From positions 1 to 64,000 of the forward strand of contig JAAUZD010000043.1 of assembly GCA_014804785.1 (NCBI GenBank): DNA of 64,000 nt. Direction: 5' to 3'. This DNA comes from Lachnospiraceae bacterium. GTDB taxonomy: Bacteria > Bacillota > Clostridia > Lachnospirales > Lachnospiraceae. Under the pieces are notes generated by a model. That model worked only from the letters and a program-made list of their open reading frames with translations, did no database searches and was not told the origin of the DNA. Made by a program: the position numbers and the translations under genes. Positions 37,240 to 45,026 of this stretch are shown piece by piece. Numbering within the stretch: position 1 is the stretch's first letter; each line of letters begins with the position of its first letter.

Positions 37240-38454
37240 TTAAAGATACTGGGTGAGTCGCTCCCCGTACAGGACGATCAGCTGGTTCAGCACCTGATCC
37301 CAGTTCCGGTATCTCTGTGTCCATTTTTTGACCACGTTCCCACTGGCAAGATACAGCATCTTTTCCAATGCGCTGTCACTTGGGAATACGCTTTTCGTCT
37401 TTGTCACTTTCCGGTACTGGCGGTTCAACCCTTCTATGATATTCGTGGTGTACATGATACGCCTGATATCATCTGAAAACTGAAAGAAGGAACTGACATC
37501 TTCCCAGTTGTTCTCCCAATTACTGATCGCATAAGGATACTTCTTTCCCCATTTATCTTTGATCTTCTCCAGTTCCGACAGGGCAGCTGTCTCATTCGGG
37601 GCGTTGTATACTGCTTTAAAATCAGCAGAAAATTTCTTCAGGTCACTGTAATTGACATATTTGAAAGAATTACGCAGCATATGGATCACGCATCTCTGTA
37701 TCTGGGCATCCGGATAGACTGCACTGATCGCTTCCTTAAACCCGGCAAGCCCATCCACACAGAAGAACAGTACATCCTTTACACCGCGGTTTTTCAGGTC
37801 ATTCAACATCCCCAGCCAGAATTTACTGGTCTCATTGGCTCCTACGGTAATACTCAGGATATCTTTGTAACCTTCTGCCGTGATACCCAGAACAATATAA
37901 GCTGCACGGCTTAGGATACGTCCTTCTTCCCTGACTTTATAATGGATGCAGTCCATAAATACAAAAGGATAGACCGGGTTTAGAGGTCGTGACTGCCATT
38001 CCTTTATTTCCGGCAGTATCCTGTCAGTAATCTTGCTGACCATTTCTGCTGACAGTTCCATCCCGTAAAGTTCCTGTATCTGGTCGTGGATGTCCCTTGT
38101 GCTCATCCCCCTTGCATAGAGGGATATCACTTTTTCCTCTATACCAGAGATATCCCGCTGGTATTTGGGGATCAGCTTTGGTTCGAACTCGCCTTCCCGA
38201 TCCCTTGGAACATCGATCTGAAATTCACCATACTGGCTCTTCAATGTTTTAGGTGTGTGCCCATTTCTCTTATTGGCTGTCTGGACATTTCCCTTCTGAT
38301 TCTTTTCATAACCCAGAGAGGCATCCAGTTCTGCCTCCATGAGTTCCTGAAGGATGTCCTTGAAGCTGTCTTTGAGCAGGCTGTAAACATCAGCCACGCT
38401 GCCTAAGTTGTTATCTGCAATAATCTGTCGAATCTGTTCCTTTGCTGCTGGCAT
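37240..38454 (-). CDS. IS256-family transposase (mutator type), intact
   Basis: A 404-residue transposase with the family DDE residues visible around FMDCIHYKVREEGRI, CVDGLAGFKEAI and NIIEGLNRQYRK, and the N-terminal KRNGHTPKTLKS and VPRDREGEFEPKLIPK blocks. Length is normal and no frameshift is seen. AAAAGGAGG lies just upstream of the ATG on the minus strand. It is the only apparently intact transposase in the window. Confidence 0.95.
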   Translation of the reverse strand: MPAAKEQIRQIIADNNLGSVADVYSLLKDSFKDILQELMEAELDASLGYEKNQKGNVQTANKRNGHTPKTLKSQYGEFQIDVPRDREGEFEPKLIPKYQRDISGIEEKVISLYARGMSTRDIHDQIQELYGMELSAEMVSKITDRILPEIKEWQSRPLNPVYPFVFMDCIHYKVREEGRILSRAAYIVLGITAEGYKDILSITVGANETSKFWLGMLNDLKNRGVKDVLFFCVDGLAGFKEAISAVYPDAQIQRCVIHMLRNSFKYVNYSDLKKFSADFKAVYNAPNETAALSELEKIKDKWGKKYPYAISNWENNWEDVSSFFQFSDDIRRIMYTTNIIEGLNRQYRKVTKTKSVFPSDSALEKMLYLASGNVVKKWTQRYRNWDQVLNQLIVLYGERLTQYL

Positions 38455-38673
38455 AAAAATCCTCCTTTTCGATAAGAATTGTCATATCTTGATTCTTACC
38501 AAAAAAGAGGTATTTTTTTCCAAAGACACAAACTATTTTACACTACCCGTCAAATCCGACGCTTACGACTTAACTGTATCTTCTGAATCTGCTCTTTTTC
38601 GTTGAATTTTCCTAAGAGGGTAATTTTGCTGTTTTTATGTCACAGAGCAATTACAAATTCAGCGTTCGGTTTA

Positions 38674-40995
38674 TTAACTACCACTTCTCCCTTCTTTTAA
38701 TCCATTGTTCATATAGTGCAAATAGTAATTTTTTAGGTTATTCCCAAAAGCAGCTCTTAAATCTGCATATCTGTTCATATAAGAATATACATTGAAGGAA
38801 TCTTTTGCCTGACGCCCTTCTAACATACCTCTATTCACAAAGTGCTGCAACGCCTTGTATTGATCATTGCCAAATGCATTCTTTAAGTCAGGATACGTTG
38901 ATATGTAATATGTATAATCATAAACTGCTGAATAATCAATGCCATCATATATGGTTGAAGAGCCGGTCGGAGGAGTTGTTGAACTACTTCCATCTCTTCC
39001 TTCTATTAATCCGCGGTTCATATAATGCAAATAGTAATTTTTTAGGTTATTCCCAAAAGCAGCTCTTAAATCTGCATATCTGTTCATATAAGAATATACA
39101 TTGAAGGAATCTTTTGCCTGACGTCCTTCTAACATACCTCTATTCACAAAATGCTGCAATGCCTTGTATTGATCATCGCCAAATGCCTTCTTTAAGTCAG
39201 CATATTTTGATATGTAATATGTATAATCATAAACTGCTGAATAGTCGATGCCGTTATAGACGTTATCCGCTTCCTTTCTTTCCTGAACAGTATATTGGAA
39301 AGTAGCACTTTTTTCGCCAAAGGTAATTGTAGCCGTCCGTGTTCCAGCAGTATTGGTGTCAAAGTCCTTTATTTGATATTCATCTTCATGCAATATTCTT
39401 GATCCGTTTATATAGTTTGCTGTTACGGTCAAACCGGTCGTATCAACATCCGTTCCCTTCTCGTACAAAACTTTTGTAGGTGGTGTGATAGTAAGGGAAG
39501 ACAGCTCACCCGGACCAGCTTCGGCTTTGACTGTAATTACGCTATCTTTGTATGAGGCAGATATCTCCATGCTGTCCCAGCTCTGATTGGATAATTGGTA
39601 TGCCACAAGGTTATAGATAACATTTTTATAATTATTTGGCATAGGGTCTGTTACAGGAAGCGAAAACTCTGTTTTGCCATTGGCAATATTTTGTTTAACC
39701 AATTCAACAAAGGGGTCTGACCACTGGGTTATCATTCCTGTTTTTATAAAATAATTATTCTCCAGGGAGGTTGATTCATATCCAGGCGTTGCAGATGTAT
39801 GATCCGAATGCACAAGCCCCATTATATTGTCAGTTAAACCAAAATACATATGCTCATAGTAGGTTCCCTTGAAGGCTTCGCCCATGTCATCCCATGTACT
39901 GTCAACCTGATACCATTGCCCATCCATCCGCACCGCAGTCCAGACATGACCATTCCCTTCAATCCGGCCTGTTGCGATACCTGCCTTATTCAAAAGCATT
40001 ACATAGGCTTTATGATAAGACTCGCAGGTTCCCAGGCCTCTGGCAAGCACTCCTTCTGCTGAGCAGTAACTATATGTATAATCATAATCTGCGTGATCCA
40101 GAATCCAGTCATGCAGCCATATAGCTTTTTCAAAGTCAGTTGTGCATGATTGCATACATTCTGCTACAGTATTCTCAACAATCTGCTCAACTGACGGATA
40201 TTGGGGATCTTGTATAACTAATTTATAGTCATACAAACCTGTGTTTGCAAATAGGTTTGTGTTCTTATCACGTACACTAAAACGAACATAGTATGTGCCC
40301 GATGCATGAAACGTAAAAGAAAACTCATTACTATCCTGATATGCACTGTTAGAGCCCCAACTGACATCATATACTGAAACAAGATCAGATGTCATAATGC
40401 TATGAATCCGGTATTGATAATCTCCCGAACCGCCATCTGCATTCACAGTAAATGTAATCGGTGTTTTGCATTGAATCTGTTCTGGATATTCGACGGTAAC
40501 GCTTAGCCCAGAGGCTTGTGTTGCTATACCCTTAGAGACCTCATTTATAGCCACATCAGAAATTATGTCAGTATTTTCAGCTGGAAAATCTTCTGGGATT
40601 TCCCCCTCAATATCCGCATCCAATATTTCATCAGAACTTTCATCGGCATCCCCACCCTGTACTTCACCAAGGGATTCGTTGTCCTCTTCCTCTTGAATGT
40701 TGTCAGAGCTTTCATCAGAATCATCTTCTTGAACATCGTCAGAGCTTCCATCAGAATCGCCTTTTTGGACATCGTCAGAGCTTCCATCAGAATCATCTTC
40801 TTGAATTTTGTCAGGGCTTTCATCAGAGTCTTCCTCCTGAATTTCATCAGGGCTTCCATTGGCGCCTTCAATTTGGGTATTCGTAGCAAAATCCGGAGAT
40901 TCTGCAAACGCATTAATTGGAGTTATCGCGATTGCTCCAAATAATAAACCTATGACAAATACAATTGACAGAGTTCGGTGCTTTCTAATAATCAT
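38674..40995 (-). CDS. Secreted transglutaminase-like protein with Ig-like and tandem C-terminal modules
   Basis: A signal peptide (residues 1-32, FVIGLLFGAIAITPINAFAES) leads to about 120 residues of acidic Ser/Asp-rich 13-residue repeats (DDSDGSSDDVQ). A transglutaminase-like cysteine domain follows with GLGTCESYHKAYVMLL, NGHVWTAVRM and QVDSTWDD giving the Cys-His-Asp triad. Next is a bacterial Ig-like domain (VLYEKGTDVDTTGLTVTANY), then two copies of an about 100-residue module (DYSAVYDYTYYISKYADLKK ... NYYLHYMNRGL) seen in Lachnospiraceae surface proteins. The ATG at 40995 was chosen because AAGGAG lies 9 nt upstream. An earlier frame would bury the signal peptide. It probably cleaves or crosslinks cell-wall or host peptides. 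Confidence 0.8.
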   Translation of the reverse strand: MIIRKHRTLSIVFVIGLLFGAIAITPINAFAESPDFATNTQIEGANGSPDEIQEEDSDESPDKIQEDDSDGSSDDVQKGDSDGSSDDVQEDDSDESSDNIQEEEDNESLGEVQGGDADESSDEILDADIEGEIPEDFPAENTDIISDVAINEVSKGIATQASGLSVTVEYPEQIQCKTPITFTVNADGGSGDYQYRIHSIMTSDLVSVYDVSWGSNSAYQDSNEFSFTFHASGTYYVRFSVRDKNTNLFANTGLYDYKLVIQDPQYPSVEQIVENTVAECMQSCTTDFEKAIWLHDWILDHADYDYTYSYCSAEGVLARGLGTCESYHKAYVMLLNKAGIATGRIEGNGHVWTAVRMDGQWYQVDSTWDDMGEAFKGTYYEHMYFGLTDNIMGLVHSDHTSATPGYESTSLENNYFIKTGMITQWSDPFVELVKQNIANGKTEFSLPVTDPMPNNYKNVIYNLVAYQLSNQSWDSMEISASYKDSVITVKAEAGPGELSSLTITPPTKVLYEKGTDVDTTGLTVTANYINGSRILHEDEYQIKDFDTNTAGTRTATITFGEKSATFQYTVQERKEADNVYNGIDYSAVYDYTYYISKYADLKKAFGDDQYKALQHFVNRGMLEGRQAKDSFNVYSYMNRYADLRAAFGNNLKNYYLHYMNRGLIEGRDGSSSTTPPTGSSTIYDGIDYSAVYDYTYYISTYPDLKNAFGNDQYKALQHFVNRGMLEGRQAKDSFNVYSYMNRYADLRAAFGNNLKNYYLHYMNNGLKEGRSGS
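38685..38950 (-). repeat. Direct repeat copy A (surface module)
   Basis: About 266 bases nearly identical to copy B 309 bases away. It encodes the last module of the transglutaminase-like protein. Confidence 0.85.
38994..39259 (-). repeat. Direct repeat copy B (surface module)
   Basis: Partner of the repeat at 38685. Long stretches, for example around 39030-39150, are base-identical, pointing to recent duplication or gene conversion. Confidence 0.85.
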
Positions 40996-41301
40996 TGTCC
41001 ACATCTCCTTTTCGATTTTTGCATTTTTTAAGTACCGTATAACACTGCGACGGTTAAATACGGATTTATTAAGAGTTGTACTTACCACCAATAATATTTT
41101 TGAAGTTTTGTGAAAATTATACCATAAAGTAGTATTTATGTCGAACTAATTGAAAACATTATTTTTAGAGAAAAGCTAATTAATTTAAGCATTTTCTCGT
41201 GAAATGTAGTAAAATATGGATATCAACTGAAAGACTATTGAAAAGTTATCTCGGTATAACATGGTTATACTTTTTGATCGCCTGGATGCCAACTTTGGAC
41301 A

Positions 41302-41742
41302 AGGAAGAAATTTTAACAGGAGCCGAGAAAGAATGGAATAATTGTGTAAAAACGTATATAGAAAAGTAAAGAATATCCGTGATAGCGGTGCAAATGCCTC
41401 CTTGAATTTCCAATAATGTATTGATATACTGCATTAATGTATGAATCTATTAAAAAGGTGATAGAATTGCGGCCTGAAGCAAAATGCGGCTTCTTATACA
41501 GCAATGGTATTGCTGATGCAGCTTCTTATGCAGCCAGATATCACGTGGAGGCGCTTCATCCTGCAATTAATAATATAAAATATCCAGGTTTTGTAGAGTC
41601 GTGTAGGGAGAAGGGAATTAAAATCCATACATGGACGGTTAGTTCTGAACGAGAAATAGAACAGATGCGACAATATGGTGTTGGTGCTGTTATTATAAAC
41701 TTCCCTGAAAGAGCACGAAAAGTTTATTTTGGAGAGGATTAA
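41302..41742 (+). pseudogene. Gutted copy of the glycerophosphodiesterase fusion gene
   Basis: Bases 41302-41384 match the 5' end of the gene at 56.68 kb (GGAGCCGAGAAAGAATGGAA and on). Bases 41380-41445 match the small repeat element at 15.6 kb, and bases 41437-41742 match the last 300 bases of the same gene. The surviving frame encodes ELRPEAKCGFLYSNGIADAA-type sequence. The whole metallophosphatase domain and most of the GDPD domain are gone. The upstream interval 41092-41301 holds the promoter region of the minus-strand transglutaminase-like gene and no gene. Confidence 0.85.
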
Positions 41743-41743
41743 A

Positions 41744-42805
41744 ATGCTAAAGAAAGAAAATGAAAGAATAGATTGGATAGATTGTGCAAAAGGGATAGCA
41801 ATTTTTCTCGTCATCATAGGGCATACTTTAACTGTTCATGACTTAGTAAGAGGATTTATATTTTCTTTTCATATGCCATTGTTTTTTATTTTTAGCGGTA
41901 TGCTAATGCATTTTTCAGACGACATACACGTATGGAAAAAAAAGCAGCTCCGAGCTGCTTATCGTTTGATTCTGCCGGCAATTGTGGTATGGGCACTTAG
42001 ATCTATTATATATATTGTACATAATTATGCTTCGTTTGATATTCAGTCACTGATATCGTATATAAAAACCCGGATTATCATATTGTTTTGGGGTAGCGGA
42101 TCTGTTGTAACAGTATCGGATAAAACCGTAGAGGCTTTGGGAATGATGTGGTTTCTCATTGTATTGTTTGTCGCCAAGGGCATTTATGATTTTTTACATT
42201 TATGCATACACTCCAAATTTTGTTTTACGGCAATTACGATTGTTCTTGGTGTGATGGGTGTAGTGATTGGTTCGGTCCAATGGCTTCCACTATCCTTTGA
42301 TCTTGTATTAGTGGCAATGCTGTTTTTGCTTATTGGGCAAACGATACAGATATATCTGCAAGCGTATAAAAAAGGAATTATCAATATAGGATTGGGCATA
42401 TTCAACTTTGTAATATATTTAATATCATTTGTTTTCGTTTATCACTTTACAGGAATATACCTAGAATTGGCAGGGAGGCGTTACCCGCTATTTCCGCTGT
42501 GTGTGGTTACTGCGGTTGCTGGGACAATAGCGCTTGGAGGATTCTGCTTGTATATTAGAAAAATCCCATATGTAGGAAATGCTCTATGCATAGTGGGCAG
42601 GCATTCGCTGGCAATGTTATGTATTCATATGATGGACTATTTGGCGGCGCCTGTTTATAACTACGTAAGTTCTAACGAGTTTGTGATTGCTTTCATAAGG
42701 ATTATTATAGATATTGTAATATTTGTTATCTATTTTTTGCTAAAAAACATACAGCAGAAAATGCAAATAATGAAGAAGCTAGGCAAAGAGGAGGGGATGA
42801 GGTGA
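41744..42805 (+). CDS. Acyltransferase family 3 membrane protein (OafA/WecH type)
   Basis: The N-terminus has RIDWIDCAKGIAIFLVIIGH, the typical acyltransferase-3 opening with the conserved His, followed by FHMPLFFIFSGMLM. About ten hydrophobic segments are visible over 353 residues. A TTG at 41729 is in frame, but GGAGAGG at 41731-41737 points to the ATG at 41744. Such proteins O-acetylate surface glycans. The next gene of the same family overlaps its stop by four bases (GTGA), so the two are co-translated. Confidence 0.88.
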   Translation: MLKKENERIDWIDCAKGIAIFLVIIGHTLTVHDLVRGFIFSFHMPLFFIFSGMLMHFSDDIHVWKKKQLRAAYRLILPAIVVWALRSIIYIVHNYASFDIQSLISYIKTRIIILFWGSGSVVTVSDKTVEALGMMWFLIVLFVAKGIYDFLHLCIHSKFCFTAITIVLGVMGVVIGSVQWLPLSFDLVLVAMLFLLIGQTIQIYLQAYKKGIINIGLGIFNFVIYLISFVFVYHFTGIYLELAGRRYPLFPLCVVTAVAGTIALGGFCLYIRKIPYVGNALCIVGRHSLAMLCIHMMDYLAAPVYNYVSSNEFVIAFIRIIIDIVIFVIYFLLKNIQQKMQIMKKLGKEEGMR

Positions 42806-43812
42806 AAGCGCTTAAAATGAACTGGTCAGTTACAGGCAAGTGTAGAAGTGAATTGTTTGGTATAGCTATACTGGCAGTGCTTTGCGTTCATGGTAATGAG
42901 TTTTACTGGTCGCCAGATTTAAGTATCGTAGTAAAAATTTTATCTCAAGGAAGCATAGGTGTAGATATCTTTCTTTTTTTATCTGGTATGGGATTATACT
43001 ATTCTCTAAAAAAAGATGAAAATATAGTTGAATTTTATAAACGTAGAATTCTGCGGATACTACCAGTTTATCTGCTGATAGCGGGAGTAGGCTATGCAAT
43101 TGTAATCTTTCTTTTTGGTAATGGAAATGTAGGAGAATATTTATTTAAGCTAAGCACCCTATCTTTTTGGGTTACGGGTGAGGGTACCGTATGGTATATA
43201 TCTTTTTTACTGATTATGTACATGGTTTATCCAGCTGTTTATCGATTGAGGAAACAATCATTTGCAAAACATGGATTTTTACTTTTGGCAGCAGGTGTTT
43301 TGGTGCTTGAGGCATGCATGATAAGGCTTTGCCCGGAGGTGTTTCTAAATATTGAAGCTGCGATTACGAGGATTATTGTGTTTTTACTTGGAAGCTATAT
43401 AGCGCCGTGGATAGACGAAAGGCGAAACATTAAGCCGAGGATCGTTATTTTATGGATTTTTGTTTTCGTAATTATGAGGACAGTCAGAATATTTTTTATT
43501 AGTCCTGAAAATTTATATTGCAATGTATTTGTGAGAATTTCTAATTTGTTTTTGACGTTAGACATTGTAACTGTGGGAGCCTTTATAGTTGATTGCGGCC
43601 CTAAATGGATCAAGAGATTTTTAAGCTGGTTTGGAGAGAAAAGCCTAGAGATATATTTGGTTCATGCGTTTGCCATAAATGTGTTTTATTCATTACCTTT
43701 GAGCAAAAGGGGAAATTATGCCTGGATATATTTTCTAGTTCTTTTACCAGTATCGGTTTTAATTGCGGCGGGAATTTATTGTGTTAAGATGCGGATAAAA
43801 AAGAATCATTAA
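42802..43812 (+). CDS. Acyltransferase family 3 membrane protein, second gene of pair
   Basis: 336 residues with FGIAILAVLCVHGNEFYW, DIFLFLSGMGLYYSL and KRRILRILPVYL, matching the first helices and the Arg-rich loop of acyltransferase-3 proteins, and about ten membrane segments. The starting GTG is preceded by GAGGAGGGG at good spacing and overlaps the upstream stop codon. It is shorter and more diverged than its neighbour. Acceptor and acyl donor are unknown. Confidence 0.85.
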   Translation: MKALKMNWSVTGKCRSELFGIAILAVLCVHGNEFYWSPDLSIVVKILSQGSIGVDIFLFLSGMGLYYSLKKDENIVEFYKRRILRILPVYLLIAGVGYAIVIFLFGNGNVGEYLFKLSTLSFWVTGEGTVWYISFLLIMYMVYPAVYRLRKQSFAKHGFLLLAAGVLVLEACMIRLCPEVFLNIEAAITRIIVFLLGSYIAPWIDERRNIKPRIVILWIFVFVIMRTVRIFFISPENLYCNVFVRISNLFLTLDIVTVGAFIVDCGPKWIKRFLSWFGEKSLEIYLVHAFAINVFYSLPLSKRGNYAWIYFLVLLPVSVLIAAGIYCVKMRIKKNH

Positions 43813-43956
43813 TATTTCCATGATACGTATTCAAACGGATTATAAGTGAAATTGCAGCAAACTTGATTGTTTGGTGTTGCAACTTAACAATATTACTTTT
43901 GGACTTGGTTTCCGCTGTTTTTAATTAGTGAAAAGTAAAACTGCGCTACAGTCAGA

Positions 43957-43984
43957 CCATCGCGCAGCGATTTTGTTCAATTAT
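43957..43984. repeat. 28-bp inverted repeat, left copy
   Basis: The 28 bases from CCATCGCGCAGC to GTTCAATTAT are exactly repeated in inverted orientation at 51298-51325. The interval contains the six-Cys peptide operon and the caspase gene. No gene was seen in 43813-43956. Confidence 0.85.
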
Positions 43985-43991
43985 AATTTAC

Positions 43992-44021
43992 AAAAGGCTA
44001 CTATAAAAATAGTAGCCTTTT
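43992..44021. terminator. Perfect 13-bp terminator palindrome
   Basis: AAAAGGCTACTAT and ATAGTAGCCTTTT form a 13-bp stem with a four-base loop. It can act in both directions and ends the small minus-strand unit described next. Confidence 0.75.
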
Positions 44022-44111
44022 AGCCATATAGCCCAAACCTATGGTTCTTGCTTCCACTTGAGCCATAAAAGTTCGATCCAGGCTCAACGAAACGATATTG
44101 TGATATTGCAT
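44001..44111 (-). CDS. Possible 36-residue peptide in a complete mini transcription unit
   Basis: On the minus strand a promoter (44174-44146), GAGGTGA ribosome binding site (44129-44123), short frames and a terminator lie within 180 bases. The longest frame starts ATG at 44111 and reads MQYHNIVSLSLDRTFMAQVE, ending at the terminator. An alternative 10-codon GTG frame at 44116 has better spacing to the ribosome binding site. Which frame is translated, or whether the product is an RNA, cannot be decided. Confidence 0.3.
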   Translation of the reverse strand: MQYHNIVSLSLDRTFMAQVEARTIGLGYMAKRLLFL

Positions 44112-44118
44112 ATCACAA
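44098..44118. promoter_or_regulatory. Perfect 9-3-9 palindrome over the start region of the mini unit
   Basis: TTGTGATAT-TGC-ATATCACAA is an exact inverted repeat. It lies between the ribosome binding site and the body of the minus-strand small frame, so it may be a protein-binding operator or an RNA hairpin that hides the start codon. Confidence 0.5.
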
Positions 44119-44145
44119 CAAATCACCTCAAAAGGTGTATCATAT

Positions 44146-44174
44146 GTAATATACGGTAAATGAATATCTGTCAA
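44146..44174 (-). promoter_or_regulatory. Sigma-A-type promoter on the minus strand
   Basis: A perfect TTGACA -35 box (44174-44169), a 17-nt spacer and a TATTAC -10 box (44151-44146) read towards the terminator at 43992. Confidence 0.6.
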
Positions 44175-44214
44175 CAAAAATTTAATACGAAAAATGATAG
44201 AGAATTATAAGTAT

Positions 44215-44505
44215 AGCCCCTGAGACCGCAAGAATTCTCAACTATCTCTGTCAGACAACGCTATCCCATTTGTGATTAAAACTGCATTTAACCCACTAGA
44301 AGAGACATGATGGATTAACGCTCCAAGTCCCTCATAGCAGGTAGGTTCACCGTAAGCCAAGAGTTCTTCAATTTTAAGGAAGGTCTGGCTGTCCCGCGCC
44401 AAATCGACATTTGATTTTATTTGAAGGCTCATTACGATTACGCTGCAGATACTAACCAGTATACTTAACGCGCTAAAACCTAGTGCTATACATGCAATTA
44501 TTTAT
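44215..44505 (-). pseudogene. Decayed copy of the ACGX radical SAM / membrane protein module
   Basis: A 64-codon chimeric frame starts with SLQIKSNVDLARDSQTFLKI (membrane protein of 56.3 kb) and continues directly as EPTCYEGLGALIHHVSSSG (radical SAM maturase of 55.5 kb). The junctions lie at GGTTCACCG (44344-44352) and AGTTCTTCAA (44362-44371), each of which is present twice in the intact locus. The peptide gene and the Fe-S cluster motif have been deleted. Confidence 0.88.
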
Positions 44506-44549
44506 GTCATCAGGAATATTAATTCATGATTGCGAGAAATGATAGTTCC

Positions 44550-44578
44550 TTGTCAATGTTTTGGAAATATAGTATAGT
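44550..44578 (+). promoter_or_regulatory. Probable promoter of the six-Cys peptide operon
   Basis: TTGTCA (44550-44555), a 17-nt spacer and TATAGT (44573-44578) lie about 200 bases upstream of the peptide gene on the same strand. Confidence 0.5.
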
Positions 44579-44590
44579 AAAAAATATTAT

Positions 44591-44716
44591 ATGCTAAATA
44601 AGAAATGTTTTTGCGGGAAACAGAATAAAGATTATGAAAATAGATGGAAACAAGAAGCCGAAGATACTTTAGTTGACATGGAAAATTCAATTTTAGAGAA
44701 AGCACGGAGAATGTAA
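44591..44716 (+). CDS. Possible 41-residue small protein upstream of the peptide gene
   Basis: Starts 12 bases after the -10 box and reads MLNKKCFCGKQNKDYENRWK, with a helical, charged C-terminus (EILEKARRM-like). No ribosome binding site is visible, so it could be a gene remnant or a leaderless frame. Not recognised. Confidence 0.25.
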   Translation: MLNKKCFCGKQNKDYENRWKQEAEDTLVDMENSILEKARRM

Positions 44717-44776
44717 TAATTAGTTTGGCAGACACAATTTATGATATTAATGTCCCTGCAATGAGGAGGTGAGAAG

Positions 44777-44914
44777 ATGATTATTTACGAAGAGGGTTCA
44801 TTAGATTACACGACGATTGCATCAGATGGATGTAATACAGACTGTAATTGTGATGGAGACTGTGGCTGTGATGGAGGAAATACAGGTCATTGTGGCGGTT
44901 CATGGACGCAGTAA
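44777..44914 (+). CDS. Six-cysteine ribosomal peptide precursor (predicted RiPP)
   Basis: A 45-residue frame with a strong AGGAGGTGA ribosome binding site five bases upstream. The leader, MIIYEEGSLDYTTIASDG, is followed by a Cys/Asp/Gly core with spacing C-x3-C-x-C-x3-C-x-C-x6-C (CNTDCNCDGDCGCDGG, then HCGGSW). A radical SAM/SPASM maturase follows 112 bases downstream. The pattern fits ranthipeptide-like Cys-rich peptides, in which thioether links are made from Cys, but this particular core is not one I can assign to a named family. Confidence 0.75.
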   Translation: MIIYEEGSLDYTTIASDGCNTDCNCDGDCGCDGGNTGHCGGSWTQ

Positions 44915-45026
44915 TTTATGATTCAGATAATAACCGGATGAAGGTTATGGTGTGTTCATTCAGTTATTACTCGAAAGCGCATTGGTGTTTACCTGTCGGA
45001 TTCATAGTACTGGAGAGAAATAGCAT

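Larger units (their letters stand above)
36898..38569. mobile_element. Complete IS256-family insertion sequence
   Basis: An intact transposase gene lies between imperfect terminal inverted repeats. The left end reads AAGTAAGCGTCAAATGAGG ... TCTTGTGTC (36898-36935). The right end is the inverted equivalent, GACACAAAC ... GTCAAATCCGACGCTTAC (38525-38566). The exact outer bases and a target duplication could not be fixed by eye. The left end abuts an IS630 fragment. A second internal inverted repeat pair (TTAATAGTATTGCCA and TGGCAATACTGTTAA) lies inside the left end. Confidence 0.75.

Noticed and set aside
37240-38454. IS256 transposase gene as cargo or regulator of the glycan locus
   Set aside because: It is an ordinary intact transposase bounded by its own inverted repeats. 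No fusion or co-transcription with neighbours is apparent.
40516-40944. 142-codon plus-strand frame opposite the transglutaminase-like gene
   Set aside because: The periodic sequence of this frame is the mirror of the acidic 13-residue repeats encoded on the minus strand.
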